Counted from the first letter of the stretch, positions 50,549-60,047 are shown. The stretch: 64,000 bases of DNA from Gemmata sp051859125 (GCF_051859125.1 NZ_JBHYGG010000124.1:9233-73232), one strand, 5' to 3'. Notes: generated by a model from the sequence alone, not told the origin. A program made the numbers and translations.

Positions 50549-51514
50549 GTGACGACCGGAGCGGACAACTTCTACACGAGCGACACGGTGACCGTGCAGA
50601 AGGTCACGTTCAAGAACCAGTACCGGATGACCGTCGCCGGGAACCTGTTCCGGCCCAGGGGCGCGAATCGGGACGCCAAGCTCCCCGCGGTCGTGGTCGG
50701 GCACCCGATGGGCGCGGTCAAGGAGCAGGGCGCGGACCTGTACGCCACGAAGATGGCCGAGCACGGGTTCGCCGCCCTGTCCGTCGACCTGTCCTTCTGG
50801 GGCGAGAGCGAGGGCCAGCCGCGGAACGCCGTCGCCCCGGAGGTGTACGCCGAGACCTTCAGCGCCGCGGTGGACTACCTGGGCACGCGGCCGTTCGTCG
50901 ACCGCAAGCGGATCGGCGCCATCGGCATCTGCGGGAGCGGGAGCTTCGTGATCAGCGCGGCCAAGATCGACCCGCGCATCCGGGCGGTCGCGACGGTCAG
51001 CATGTACGACATGGGGGCCGCCAGCCGGCACGCGCTCAACAAGTCTCTGACCCTCGAGCAGCGGAAGCAGATCATCGCGGAGGCGGCCGAGCAGCGGTAC
51101 GCCGAGTTCGAGGGCGGGAAGACCAAGTACACCAGTGGGACCGTACACGAACTGACCGCGGACACGCACCCGATCCAGCGCGAGTTCTTCGACTTCTACC
51201 GCACCCCGCGGGGCGAGTTCACCCCGAAGGGCTCGTCGCCGGAGCTGACCACGCACCCGACGCTGTCGAGCAACGTGAAGTTCATGAACTTCTACCCGTT
51301 CAACGACATCGAGACGATCTCCCCGCGGCCGCTCTTGTTCGTCACCGGCGACCGGGCGCACTCGAAGGAGTTCAGCGAGGACGCGTACCAGCGGGCCGCC
51401 GAGCCCAAGGAACTGCTGCTGGTCAAGGGGGCGGGCCACGTCGACCTGTACGACCGGGTGACCCTGATCCCCTTCGACAAGCTGGCGGCCTTTTTCACCG
51501 ACCGCCTGAAGTGA
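50549..51514 (+). CDS. Alpha/beta hydrolase, dienelactone-hydrolase-like (YcjY type)
   Basis: This 321-residue alpha/beta hydrolase domain includes LFRPRGANRDAKLPAVVVGH, the nucleophile region GAIGICGSGSFVISAAK (GxCxG, possibly a Cys instead of Ser), PLLFVTGDRAHSKEF with the acid, and GAGHVDLYDR with the His. A GTG at 50549 follows AAAAGGAG, so translation can start here and give a cytoplasmic form. The in-frame signal peptide is cut off by the TGA at 50525. The gene is first in the row controlled by the AraC-type regulator. The substrate is unknown. Confidence 0.85.
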   Translation: MTTGADNFYTSDTVTVQKVTFKNQYRMTVAGNLFRPRGANRDAKLPAVVVGHPMGAVKEQGADLYATKMAEHGFAALSVDLSFWGESEGQPRNAVAPEVYAETFSAAVDYLGTRPFVDRKRIGAIGICGSGSFVISAAKIDPRIRAVATVSMYDMGAASRHALNKSLTLEQRKQIIAEAAEQRYAEFEGGKTKYTSGTVHELTADTHPIQREFFDFYRTPRGEFTPKGSSPELTTHPTLSSNVKFMNFYPFNDIETISPRPLLFVTGDRAHSKEFSEDAYQRAAEPKELLLVKGAGHVDLYDRVTLIPFDKLAAFFTDRLK

Positions 51515-51537
51515 GACAGCGAGAGGACGGAAGAGTC

Positions 51538-52029
51538 ATGGCGAAATCACGAGGTGCCGCTCCCTTCGCGGCGGGCATTCTGATCGGGCTGACCTCCTGC
51601 GAGACGAGTCAGCCCATTTGGAGCGCCGCCGCCTCCACGTCTCCCGCGGCCCTCGTGCAGCCGGGCAATCAACCCGTGGGCGAGAAAATGAAAGTGACAA
51701 TCGGAATGAACACGTTTGCGGCCACGCTCGAGGACAACCCGGCCGCGGCCGAGCTGAAAGCCATGCTCCCGCTCACGCTGGACATGAGCGAGTTGAACGG
51801 CAACGAGAAGTTGTACCGCCTGCCGGCCCCACTCCCGACCGCCGCTGCGAACCCCGGGACGATCCGGGCCGGCGACCTCATGCTCTGGCAGGCCGGCACC
51901 CTGGTGCTCTTCTACGAGACGTTTCCGACGTCCTACAGCTACAAGCGGCTCGGGCGGGTCGACGACCCGGCGGGCCTCGCCGCCGCAGTCGGCACGGGAC
52001 GTGCGACCGTGAAGTTTGAGTTGGAATGA
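51538..52029 (+). CDS. Cyclophilin-like lipoprotein
   Basis: This 163-residue protein has a lipoprotein-like leader (FAAGILIGLTSCETS). It is followed by a cyclophilin-like domain (PF18050 type): MKVTIGMNTFAATLEDNPAA, MLPLTLDMSELNGNEK, RAGDLMLWQAGTLVLFYETF and SYSYKRLGRVDDPAGL. The family has the cyclophilin fold but no prolyl isomerase signature. It begins 23 bases after the hydrolase stop in the same row. In other bacteria this domain often sits beside AraC-type regulators, aldo/keto reductases and cupins, as here. Confidence 0.88.
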   Translation: MAKSRGAAPFAAGILIGLTSCETSQPIWSAAASTSPAALVQPGNQPVGEKMKVTIGMNTFAATLEDNPAAAELKAMLPLTLDMSELNGNEKLYRLPAPLPTAAANPGTIRAGDLMLWQAGTLVLFYETFPTSYSYKRLGRVDDPAGLAAAVGTGRATVKFELE

Positions 52030-52090
52030 CAGACGGGATTCACCGGGGAAACGAGGTCGTCTTCCGACGGCTGGAAGCGAGGTCAGGATT

Positions 52091-52645
<555 letters not shown>

Positions 52646-52747
52646 CCCGTCGCATCGCCGCTGGCCGAGGTCGCCGGACGCGGCCGGCGCGAATCGGGCG
52701 AACGTTCACGCGCGCCGCGAGACGGCGAGCAAGCACAGGAGCAGGCG

Positions 52748-53518
52748 ATGAGCGAGACGAGGGGCTTCGCGGGGAAGGTGGCGTTCGTGACGGGGGCCGC
52801 GAACGGCATCGGTCGCGCGGCGGCGCTGGCGTTCGCCTGCGAGGGTGCGAGCGTGGTAGCGGCCGACGTGTCCGAGGAGGGCACCCGGGAGACGGTCCGC
52901 CTGATCGAAGGGCAAGGCGGGCGCGCACTCGCCGTTCGGTGCGACGTGACGCGGGCCGGGGACGTGAGGGCGGCTCTCGCGGAGACGGTCGAGGCGTTCG
53001 GGCGACTGGACTTCGCGTTCAACAACGCCGGCATCGAGCCCAAGAGGCCCGCCCCGACCGCGGACTACGACGAGGCGGAATGGGACCGGATCATCGACGT
53101 CGACCTCCGCGGCGTGTTCCTGTGCATGAAGCACGAGATCCCGCTGATCCTCGAGCAAGGAGGCGGGGCGATCGTGAACACGTCGTCCGGGGCCGGGGTG
53201 ATCGGCATCAAGGGCAGCCCCGCGTACACCGCCGCCAAGCACGGGGTGATTGGCCTGACCCGTGCGGCGGCCCTCGACTACGCGGCGCGGAACCTCCGAA
53301 TCAACGCCGTCTGCCCCGGGTACATCGACACGCCGATGATGGGCCGCTTCACCGGGGGCACGGACGAGGGGCGGGCGAAGGTGATCGCGGAGGAGCCGGT
53401 CGGGCGGATGGGCACGCCCGAGGAGGTCGCCGCGGCCGTCGTCTTCCTGTGCTCGGACGCGGCCGCCTTCATGGTCGGCCACGCGATGGTCGTTGACGGC
53501 GGCCAGACGATCCAGTGA
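52748..53518 (+). CDS. Short-chain dehydrogenase/reductase
   Basis: This 256-residue classical SDR has the nucleotide-binding TGAANGIG at 15-22, ADVSEEGTRE as the second strand end (Asp, suggesting NAD preference), NNAGIEP, a catalytic Ser in VNTSSGAG, and YTAAK with Tyr and Lys at about 160-164. It ends with VGHAMVVDGGQTI. All catalytic residues are present and the length is normal. AGGAGCAGGCG precedes the ATG. It lies in the AraC-associated redox row; the substrate is not predictable. Confidence 0.92.
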   Translation: MSETRGFAGKVAFVTGAANGIGRAAALAFACEGASVVAADVSEEGTRETVRLIEGQGGRALAVRCDVTRAGDVRAALAETVEAFGRLDFAFNNAGIEPKRPAPTADYDEAEWDRIIDVDLRGVFLCMKHEIPLILEQGGGAIVNTSSGAGVIGIKGSPAYTAAKHGVIGLTRAAALDYAARNLRINAVCPGYIDTPMMGRFTGGTDEGRAKVIAEEPVGRMGTPEEVAAAVVFLCSDAAAFMVGHAMVVDGGQTIQ

Positions 53519-53624
53519 CAGCGGGGTTCGCCGCGAGTCCGCCGACTCGCGGCGGGGGAGAAGGTCGCGCCGCAGATTGGGCGGAAAGGGCTTACCGGTC
53601 CGACACCACCAGGAGCACCAACGA

Positions 53625-54685
53625 ATGTATACCGCCAGAGCTTACGCCTGCACCAGCCCGACCGCCGCCCTCGCCGGGACCACCGTCCCCCGCCGGGACG
53701 TGACCGCCCGGGACGTGCGGATCGAGATCCTGTTCTGTGGCATCTGCCACTCCGACCTCCACACGGCTCGCGACGAGTGGCACAGCGTGATGCCGACCGC
53801 CTACCCGTGCGTGCCGGGCCACGAGATCGTCGGCCGGGTGACCGCGGCCGGCGCGGGCGTCACCAGGTTCAAGGCCGGCGACGTGGTCGGGGTCGGCTGT
53901 CTGGTCGGGTCCGACCACACCTGCCCGAACTGCCGGAGCGGGCTGGAGCAGTTCTGCCCCAACGCCACCTTCACCTACAACTCGCCCGACAAACACGGGA
54001 CGGCCCCGGTCACCTACGGCGGGTACTCGGACTCGGTCGTGGTCGAGGAGGACATGGTCCTCCGCATCCCCGCCAACCTCGACCTCGCCGGGGCGGCCCC
54101 GCTGCTGTGCGCGGGCATCACCACCTACTCGCCGCTGAGGCGCAACGGCGTCGGCCCGGGGAAGAGGGTCGGGGTCGTCGGCCTCGGCGGGCTGGGCCAC
54201 ATGGGGGTCAAGCTCGCGCACGCCTGGGGGCGCACGTGGCCGTGTTCACCACGTCGCCGGGCAAGGCCGAGGACGCCAGGCGCCTCGGGGCCGACGAGGT
54301 CGTCGTCTCGAAGAACGCGGACGAGATGAAGCGGCACGCCGGCACGTTCGACATGATCCTCGACTGCGTGTCGGCCGAGCACGACGTCAACGCCTACCTG
54401 AACCTCGTCCGCGTCGGCGGCAACCTGACCCTGGTCGGTGCCCCGGAGAAGCCGCTGCCGGTGTCGGCGTTCGCCCTGTTCATGGGGAACAAGACGCTCG
54501 GCGGGTCGATGATCGGCGGGATCGCTCAGACCCAGGAGATGCTCGACTTCTGCGGCGCGCACAACATCACCTCCGACGTCGAGGTGATCCCCATCCAGAT
54601 GGTGAACGAGGCGTACGAGCGGATGCTCCGGGGCGACGTGAAGTACCGCTTCTCGATCGACATGGCGTCGCTCAAGACGGAATGA
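53625..54685 (+). pseudogene. Zinc alcohol dehydrogenase (YahK/cinnamyl type), 1-nt frameshift
   Basis: The first 200 residues are a zinc-dependent alcohol dehydrogenase: catalytic Cys in FCGICHSDLH (about 41), PGHEIVG (His 66), structural zinc site CPNCRSGLEQFCPN, and the cofactor loop GVVGLGGLGHMGVKLAHA. At 54222-54230 (GCCTGGGGGCG) one base is missing; the sequence continues in the next frame as GAHVAVFTTSPGKAEDARRL and runs to a normal end KYRFSIDMASLKTE at 54685. Family enzymes reduce aldehydes with NADPH. Because the rest is well conserved, either a fresh mutation or a sequencing error in the G run is possible. Confidence 0.85.
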
Positions 54686-54903
54686 AGGAGCACGACACGG
54701 CGAGCGGACCGCACGTGATCTGCCACCTGATGGCGCCGACCGACGGCCGGACAAGGGCCCCGGCGGTGTTCGACGGGCTCGCGGGTCAGGCACTGTTCCC
54801 GCTCCGGCTCAAGTCGGTCGAGCGGCGGGGCGAAACCCTTTGGATCCGGTACGACGCGGCTCGCCCGTTAACTTCTCAGGAGGGACGAGATGCAAACGCG
54901 TAA
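54682..54903 (+). pseudogene. RibD_C/dihydrofolate-reductase-type protein with the middle deleted
   Basis: This 73-codon frame overlaps the dehydrogenase stop as ATGA. Its start, HVICHLMAPTDGR, resembles the first strand of RibD_C-type reductases (VICHMMxSxDGR). Its end, LRLKSVERRGETLWIRYDA, resembles their last two strands. The normal 150 or so intervening residues are absent and the join is in frame. The last codons overlap the next gene's start by 14 bases. A short real protein cannot be excluded. Confidence 0.45.
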
Positions 54904-55879
54904 GCTCGGGAACAGCGGCCTCGAGGTGTCGGCCCTCGGACTTGGGTGCATGGGCCTGAGCTTCGGCCTCGGCCCGGCGGTCGAGAAGCAGGCCGGGGTC
55001 GCCCTCATCCGGGCGGCCGTCGACCTGGGGGTGACGTTCTTCGACACCGCCGAGGTGTACGGCCCGTTCACGAACGAGGAACTCGTCGGCGAGGCGCTCG
55101 CCCCCGTCCGCGACCGGGTGGTGATCGCCACCAAGTTCGGGTTCAGCTACAAGGACGGGAAGCAACAGCCCGGCGTCCTGAACAGCCGGCCGGAGCGCAT
55201 CCGCGAGATGGTGGAAGCATCGCTCGAGCGGCTCCGCACCGACCGGATCGATCTTCTCTACCAGCACCGGGTGGACCCGGACGTGCCGATCGAGGACGTG
55301 GCCGGGGCCGTCAAGGAGCTGATCCAACAGGGCAAGGTCAAGCACTTCGGCCTGTCCGAAGCGGGCGTCGAGGTCATCCGCCGCGCGCACGCGGTTCAGC
55401 CGGTGGCGGCGCTGCAGAGCGAGTACTCGTTGTGGTGGCGGGAGCCGGAAGCGGAGATCCTGCCGGCGCTCGAAGAGCTGGGGATCGGGTTCGTCCCGTT
55501 CAGCCCGCTGGGCAAGGGGTTCCTGACCGGCATGATCGACGAGGGCACGGCCTTCGATCCGACCGACTTCCGCAACACCGTCCCGCGGTTCTCGGCCGAG
55601 AACCGGAAGGCGAACCGGGCGCTGGTGGACGTGATCGCGGGCGTCGCTTCGCGGAAGGGGGTGACCAACGCTCAGCTCGCACTGGCGTGGGTACTCGCGC
55701 AGAAGCCGTGGATCGTGCCGATCCCCGGGACGACGAAGCGGCACCGACTGGAGGAGAACCTCGGGGCCGCCGTCCAGCTATCCGCCGACGACCTCGGGGA
55801 GATCGGGGCCGCAGCAGCGGGAGCCAGCGTGCAAGGCGAGCGGTACTCCGAGGCCGCCCAGAAGATGATCAACCGGTAA
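54890..55879 (+). CDS. Aldo/keto reductase
   Basis: This 329-residue aldo/keto reductase has the catalytic tetrad: Asp in FFDTAEVYG (with Tyr four or five residues on), Lys in VIATKFGF, and His in LLYQHRVDP. NADPH-site segments are present (PFSPLGKGFLTG, PIPGTTKRHRLEENLGA). It starts RKLGNSGLEVSALGLGCMG, as YajO/YakC-type members do, and GGAGGGACGAG precedes the ATG. Length and motifs are complete, so it should be active. Together with the alcohol dehydrogenase it supports an aldehyde-detoxification role for the cluster. Confidence 0.94.
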   Translation: MQTRKLGNSGLEVSALGLGCMGLSFGLGPAVEKQAGVALIRAAVDLGVTFFDTAEVYGPFTNEELVGEALAPVRDRVVIATKFGFSYKDGKQQPGVLNSRPERIREMVEASLERLRTDRIDLLYQHRVDPDVPIEDVAGAVKELIQQGKVKHFGLSEAGVEVIRRAHAVQPVAALQSEYSLWWREPEAEILPALEELGIGFVPFSPLGKGFLTGMIDEGTAFDPTDFRNTVPRFSAENRKANRALVDVIAGVASRKGVTNAQLALAWVLAQKPWIVPIPGTTKRHRLEENLGAAVQLSADDLGEIGAAAAGASVQGERYSEAAQKMINR

Positions 55880-56206
55880 CCGGCGTCATTCCCCGCCGCG
55901 CGGCCGCCGATGCTCACGCCGGCCCGGCCCGCGCCACCTCGACCGGCCCGGCGAGTTGCTCACCGCGATCGCCGCCCGGCCGGTGGTCCGGACCGCAACC
56001 GGACGCGAGCCAAGCCGGATAAGTGGACTGGCACCGGCGGCCCGCCGTCCCGGCGTACGAAACCAGGAAGGCCTCTGCCTTGGTAGTGGCCGAGTTCGGC
56101 CTACGCGATCGGCCCGCGCGGGTGCGGCGGTATAATAAGTGCATCGATACCTTTCCGTCGTCCGGGGGACACGGCGGGGCGGCCGACACCAAAAGAGGAC
56201 GGTCCG
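55880..56206. other. Intergenic with a TATAAT box
   Basis: This stretch holds no supported gene. A perfect TATAAT at 56131-56136, rare in such GC-rich DNA, lies about 70 bases before the Gly/Trp-rich gene. I see no good -35 box 17 bases upstream. Confidence 0.45.
56131..56136 (+). promoter_or_regulatory. Candidate -10 box
   Basis: TATAAT matches the sigma-70 -10 consensus exactly. It is upstream of the gene at 56207 and correctly oriented. The -35 region (ATCGGC at the 17-base spacing) is poor. Confidence 0.35.
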
Positions 56207-56587
56207 ATGCTGCGACTTGTCATGTGCGCCCTGCTCGCGATGACCTTCGGGGGAACGGCCGGAGCGGGCGAACTGGACCGCGAGTCCGGACCGGCCCGGG
56301 TCAGTGTGCTGAACGGTACGCCGGCCCCGGCCCTCGTAGCCGGGGCCGAGATGGACAACGAGTCCCCGAGCCAGTCCCACTATTGGCGCGGCGGGTGGGG
56401 CGGTTACTACTCGTTCCGCGCCCCCACGGGTTGGGGCTGGGGCGGGTACCCGGGCTACTGGGGTTGGGGCTACCCCGGCCTCGCCGCGTACCGGGGCTGG
56501 TACGGCGGGTTCTACCCCGCGTACCCCGCATACGCCTCGTGGGGGTGGGGCGGCTGGGGCTGGCGCGGCTGGTACGGCGGGTGGTAG
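56207..56587 (+). CDS. Small secreted Gly/Trp/Tyr-rich protein
   Basis: This 126-residue protein has a signal peptide (LRLVMCALLAMTFGGTAGAG). After about 40 ordinary residues, the C-terminal 65 are built of Gly, Trp, Tyr, Pro and Ala in motifs such as WGWGGYPGYWGWGYPG and GWGWRGWYGGW. There are few charges. Such aromatic-glycine sequences form flexible, sticky surface or matrix proteins. No named family is recognised. A hairpin terminator follows directly, so it is its own transcript. Confidence 0.75.
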   Translation: MLRLVMCALLAMTFGGTAGAGELDRESGPARVSVLNGTPAPALVAGAEMDNESPSQSHYWRGGWGGYYSFRAPTGWGWGGYPGYWGWGYPGLAAYRGWYGGFYPAYPAYASWGWGGWGWRGWYGGW

Positions 56588-56613
56588 GTCGCCCGGTCGG
56601 GCCGATGACTTCC

Positions 56614-56640
56614 GACCCGGTGGGCGTCTCCCACCGGGTC
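56614..56640 (+). terminator. Hairpin after the Gly/Trp-rich gene
   Basis: Arms GACCCGGTGGG and CCCACCGGGTC pair perfectly around the loop CGTCT, 27 bases after the stop at 56587. A short pyrimidine tract follows. It is 29 bases before the next start. Confidence 0.6.
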
Positions 56641-56668
56641 CCACTTCTCACCTCTCTGAGCCCTCACC

Positions 56669-58426
56669 ATGCGCCACCTCCTCCTCTCGGGCTTGCTCGT
56701 CGCGGCCGTCGCGCCGTTCCGACCAGTCGCTTCACAGCCGCCGCTGCCGCAACTGCCGCCGCCGCAACCGCAGCAGCCGCAGTTGCAGTCGGCCGCCGCA
56801 CGGGTCCTGAACCCGGACGACGCGCGCCGCCGACTCGGGCTCCTGCCGAGCTACGCCGCCGTGCCGGGGATCAAGGGCGTCAAGGTCGCGGTCCTCGACT
56901 CCGGGTTCGACGGGGTGGACGGGAAGCGGCCGTACCTGCCCGCCACCGCGGTCGTGATCGAGCACTACGGCGCGGACTTCGTCAACAAGTTCGGCCTGGG
57001 CGACCCGGGGTTCACCAAGCCCTTCAACCCCGGCGACGCGCACGGCCGGCTTCTGGCGCAGCTCGTCTGGGCGACGACCGGCGGCTCACCGGACGGCCCC
57101 CAGTTCTACCTGATGAACGCGAACGGGCCGACGATGTTCCGCCGGGCGGTCCGGATGGCGATCGAGTTGAAGGTGGACGTGGTCCTCTTTGGCGGGACGT
57201 TCGAGGGGGCGGGGAACTACGACGGGCGGGGGCCGATCAACGCCGCCGTGGACGAAGCCGTTGCGGCCGGCGTCATCTGGGTGAACGCCGCGGGGAACAC
57301 GGGCGGGGCCGTGTACAACGGCCCGGTGGACGTTGGCCCGGACGGCTTCCTCCGGTTCGGGGCGGCCGGGGCGACGGCGCTGCGGTTCCGCAACCGGTTG
57401 GACGAGAACTCGGCCACGGTCCTGCTCACCTGGAACGACTACCGCGACGCCGAGGACGCGGGCACGGACAAGGACCTGGACCTCGTCGTCGAGGACTCGC
57501 GGGGGCGGGTCGTAGGCGAGAGCAAGCTCGTGCAGGTGGGGGCCGGGAGGGCGGCCGCCGGGGGGGAGACGAAGAACCCGCGCGAGCGGCTCTCCCTGAC
57601 CGGCCTGGCGGCGACCGGGGCCGGCGAGGAGTACCGGGTCCGCGTCCGCGCGAACACCCCGAACTTCGGCCCGCGGGACCGCCTCCGGCTCCTGCTCACC
57701 GCCGGCCGGCCGCCGGTGCCCGACCCGGTCACCGGCCGGTCGGTCCCGTCGGTCGAGTTCGTGGACGCCCCGCGGGGCAGTGAGGTCTACCCGCCGGCGG
57801 ACCACGCGGGCGTGCTGACGGTCGGCGACGAGGCACCAACGTCAGCGGTCGGCCCGACGGCGGACGGGCGGGTGAAGCCGGACGTGGTCGTCCCGGACTC
57901 GTCGGTGCGGTTCAGTAACGGCGAGGAGACCGCGGGCGCGTCGAACGTGGCGGCGTACTTCGCCGGGGTCGTGGCGGTCCTCCGGGCGAGCGAGCCGGCG
58001 CTGACCGTGGCGCACGTCCGCGAGTGGGTCCGGGTGCTCGACCGCGAGCCGGCGGGGGCGCGCGTCGGTGCCGTGCCCGCGGTCCCGGTCCGCGACTTCT
58101 TGCCGCCCCCGAGCCCGGTGGTCCCGGTGTGGCCGCTCAGTCCCAACGAGCTGCGGGCGCTACGGTACTCGGGGTACGCCCTCGACGAGAAGCTCCGCCG
58201 AAGTGACCCGAACCCGCACGTGATCGTCTCTGCCCCCGCCGGAACCTTTGTCGTCACACCCGGCGGACGCGTGGGTGGGGCCCCGGGGCCCTTGCCGCTG
58301 CCCCCGCTTGCCGCGGGCGTGGTGGGCACGCCGGCCCTGGCGGCTGGCCGCCCGGTACCTCTACACGCCGCGTGGCGGACCCCGTCCCCGCGTGAACTCG
58401 CCGACCTCGTTCGAGGCAACCGGTGA
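56669..58426 (+). CDS. Exported subtilisin-like serine protease
   Basis: This 585-residue protein has a signal peptide (about 1-22) and a Pro/Gln-rich linker (22-40). The S8 peptidase residues can be placed: Asp in VKVAVLDSGFDG (77), His in GDAHGRLLAQLVWA (125), oxyanion Asn in NAAGNTGG (about 210) and Ser in TAGASNVAAYFAGVVAVL (about 425). A beta insert lies between Asn and Ser (about 225-350), as in PPC-bearing subtilases. The C-terminal 100 residues are proline-rich. The usual GTSxA(A/S)P is altered to GASNVAAY, so activity may differ from the family norm. It is envelope or secreted. Confidence 0.88.
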   Translation: MRHLLLSGLLVAAVAPFRPVASQPPLPQLPPPQPQQPQLQSAAARVLNPDDARRRLGLLPSYAAVPGIKGVKVAVLDSGFDGVDGKRPYLPATAVVIEHYGADFVNKFGLGDPGFTKPFNPGDAHGRLLAQLVWATTGGSPDGPQFYLMNANGPTMFRRAVRMAIELKVDVVLFGGTFEGAGNYDGRGPINAAVDEAVAAGVIWVNAAGNTGGAVYNGPVDVGPDGFLRFGAAGATALRFRNRLDENSATVLLTWNDYRDAEDAGTDKDLDLVVEDSRGRVVGESKLVQVGAGRAAAGGETKNPRERLSLTGLAATGAGEEYRVRVRANTPNFGPRDRLRLLLTAGRPPVPDPVTGRSVPSVEFVDAPRGSEVYPPADHAGVLTVGDEAPTSAVGPTADGRVKPDVVVPDSSVRFSNGEETAGASNVAAYFAGVVAVLRASEPALTVAHVREWVRVLDREPAGARVGAVPAVPVRDFLPPPSPVVPVWPLSPNELRALRYSGYALDEKLRRSDPNPHVIVSAPAGTFVVTPGGRVGGAPGPLPLPPLAAGVVGTPALAAGRPVPLHAAWRTPSPRELADLVRGNR

Positions 58427-59020
58427 CCGTCGGCGAAGCGGCCGCGCACCGCAAGGGGACTCGCGTCCCTCACGGGCGCCCGGTGAAACTTTCCATTGCC
58501 CGCAACCCGGATGGTAACCTCGACCCCGGACCGAAGCCGAGGTACGCACCGCCCGCGGTTGATCCGCCGCCGTCGCGCGGAACGCCGGGTGCCGCTCTCC
58601 GCCTTCCTAACCGCCCACGTGACGAGCGCAAGGACCAGGGCGAGCCACAGGGCCAACAGCCTCTATTGCGTCTTCGTGTCCACGGTCGGCACCTCTGGGG
58701 CGGGCGGGACGTTCTACGTGTCGTACGGGCCGTGAGCCGGCCGGAGGAGCCGTCGGGTAAAGACTCCCCGCCGAGTGTGAGCTTGGCCTGCACCACAGGA
58801 GCTGTTGCGTTGGATTCATCCCCTATCTCGGGCTGTTCAGCCACGTTCTTGAAACCTCACCCCATCTCGCTCGGGTCGAAGGGGACGTTCAGGCACCTCG
58901 CCACCGGTCATGCTGCAGCCGACCGCCCCAACGGCGTGCCGCGGTAAGATTTTGGAACGAAACTTGCTCGGCATTTGCCACACTGTCCTGACATGGATGT
59001 CTCCCCGCGGGGATGGGCAA
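58427..59020. other. Intergenic, no gene supported
   Basis: Open frames here are short and overlapping, without recognisable domains. One plus-strand frame ends LYCVFVSTVGTSGAGGTFYV at 58735 and may be a tail of a lost gene. Base composition falls toward A+T-rich from about 58900. Confidence 0.35.
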
Positions 59021-59215
59021 ATGGCTGAAGTTAAACAATCTGGCAAAGAATCAGTCGGCCGCAAATTGCTCGTGTGTCGAGCGTGCGGAAGGCTAAAATC
59101 GTGCAGCAGTTGCGATCTTTTGGCCTACACCCGCAGAGGTTGGCCCCGCTGCTGTGAGTCGGTGATGGGGTACTTCGTCGAGGCTGAGACCCCGCGGCCC
59201 GATGATGAGAAGTAG
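59021..59215 (+). CDS. Small zinc-ribbon-like protein
   Basis: The 64-residue frame from the ATG at 59021 contains CRACGRLKSCSSCDLLAYTR followed by RRGWPRCCESVMGYFVEAE. Cysteine pairs of CxxC and CxxC type suggest a zinc ribbon. The composition is more A+T-rich than neighbours. A weak purine-rich stretch lies upstream. I recall similar short Gemmata proteins but cannot name a family. In-frame codons upstream to 58910 look non-coding. Confidence 0.5.
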   Translation: MAEVKQSGKESVGRKLLVCRACGRLKSCSSCDLLAYTRRGWPRCCESVMGYFVEAETPRPDDEK

Positions 59216-59626
59216 AGGAGCATTCGGGTCGGACCCCGCTCTTCCGTCCGGGGTGATTCCCGGCTAACACTGTTGGGGGACAGCGGGGTCTTCAATTGCC
59301 CCAACCGTCTTCATCGGTTCGCCCGTACTATGCGCGGCTACATCCCGCACACTCCGCAACGCAACGAGCGTGACATCGGGTAGTCCGTCTTAACTCTCAG
59401 CTGTGCCTTCGGCCGTTTCGCCCGGTGCTCTGCACCGGGGCGACGTCGCGTCGCCCGAGCAAATGGTCTGTCGTGCGTCCCGCGGAGGGCGGTTCCAGCA
59501 CCGCACTCGTCCGGGGACCGGCGGTGCCGTGAGCCCTTCGCGGACCAGGTTCGCGGAGGGCCGCAGTCGGCACCCTTGTCCGGTGCCGGCCCGTCTTCGG
59601 CGTCGACTGGCTCGTGTTGTGGCCCC
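59216..59626. other. Intergenic, no gene supported
   Basis: No coding frame or RNA structure is convincing. An 8-bp inverted pair (ACCCCGCT/AGCGGGGT) flanks about 45 bases near 59233-59295, too loose to call a terminator. Confidence 0.35.
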
Positions 59627-60034
59627 TTACCGCATCGTCGCGTACGCGTACACCGCCGTGAACGACAGGAACAGGACCGTGAGGCCGTGGTAGCCGGCCG
59701 CGAGCCACCGGGCGGTCAGGTGCGGCCTCACGTCGAACACCGCCTGGAGGGCCAGCCGCACGCCCCAGAACACCGCCCCGTACCCGCACACGCACCGGGC
59801 CAGCCGCGACCCCGCCGCCAGTTCGTCGGCGCACGCCAGGCTGGTCACGCCGAGGGCGACGATGCCGAGGACGACGTACCCGCCGTACGTCCAGTACATC
59901 TGCCGGTGCAGCACCGGGAGCGAGGCCAAGTCGCGTTTCCAGTTCAGCCGCAGCGGCACCAGGGCCGACGCCACCAGCACGCACAACTGCCCGGCCCCGG
60001 CGAGGCGGATCGCGTCGGCAAGCGAGACGTCCAT
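59627..60034 (-). CDS. Four-helix membrane protein beside the wax-synthase-like remnant
   Basis: This 135-residue protein has about four membrane segments (LVASALVPLRL, MYWTYGGYVVLGIVALGVTS, GAVFWGVRLALQAVF, GLTVLFLSFTAVYAYAT). A GGGGGAAG tract lies before the ATG at 60034. It begins 13 bases after the stop of the wax-synthase-like gene on the same strand, suggesting an operon. I do not recognise a family. It may be an accessory subunit for lipid synthesis, an inference from position only. Confidence 0.75.
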   Translation of the reverse strand: MDVSLADAIRLAGAGQLCVLVASALVPLRLNWKRDLASLPVLHRQMYWTYGGYVVLGIVALGVTSLACADELAAGSRLARCVCGYGAVFWGVRLALQAVFDVRPHLTARWLAAGYHGLTVLFLSFTAVYAYATMR

Positions 60035-60047
60035 CTTACTTCCCCCT

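Noticed and set aside
59233..59295. Inverted pair resembling a terminator
   Set aside because: The stem is 8 bp with a loop of about 45 bases and no T run.
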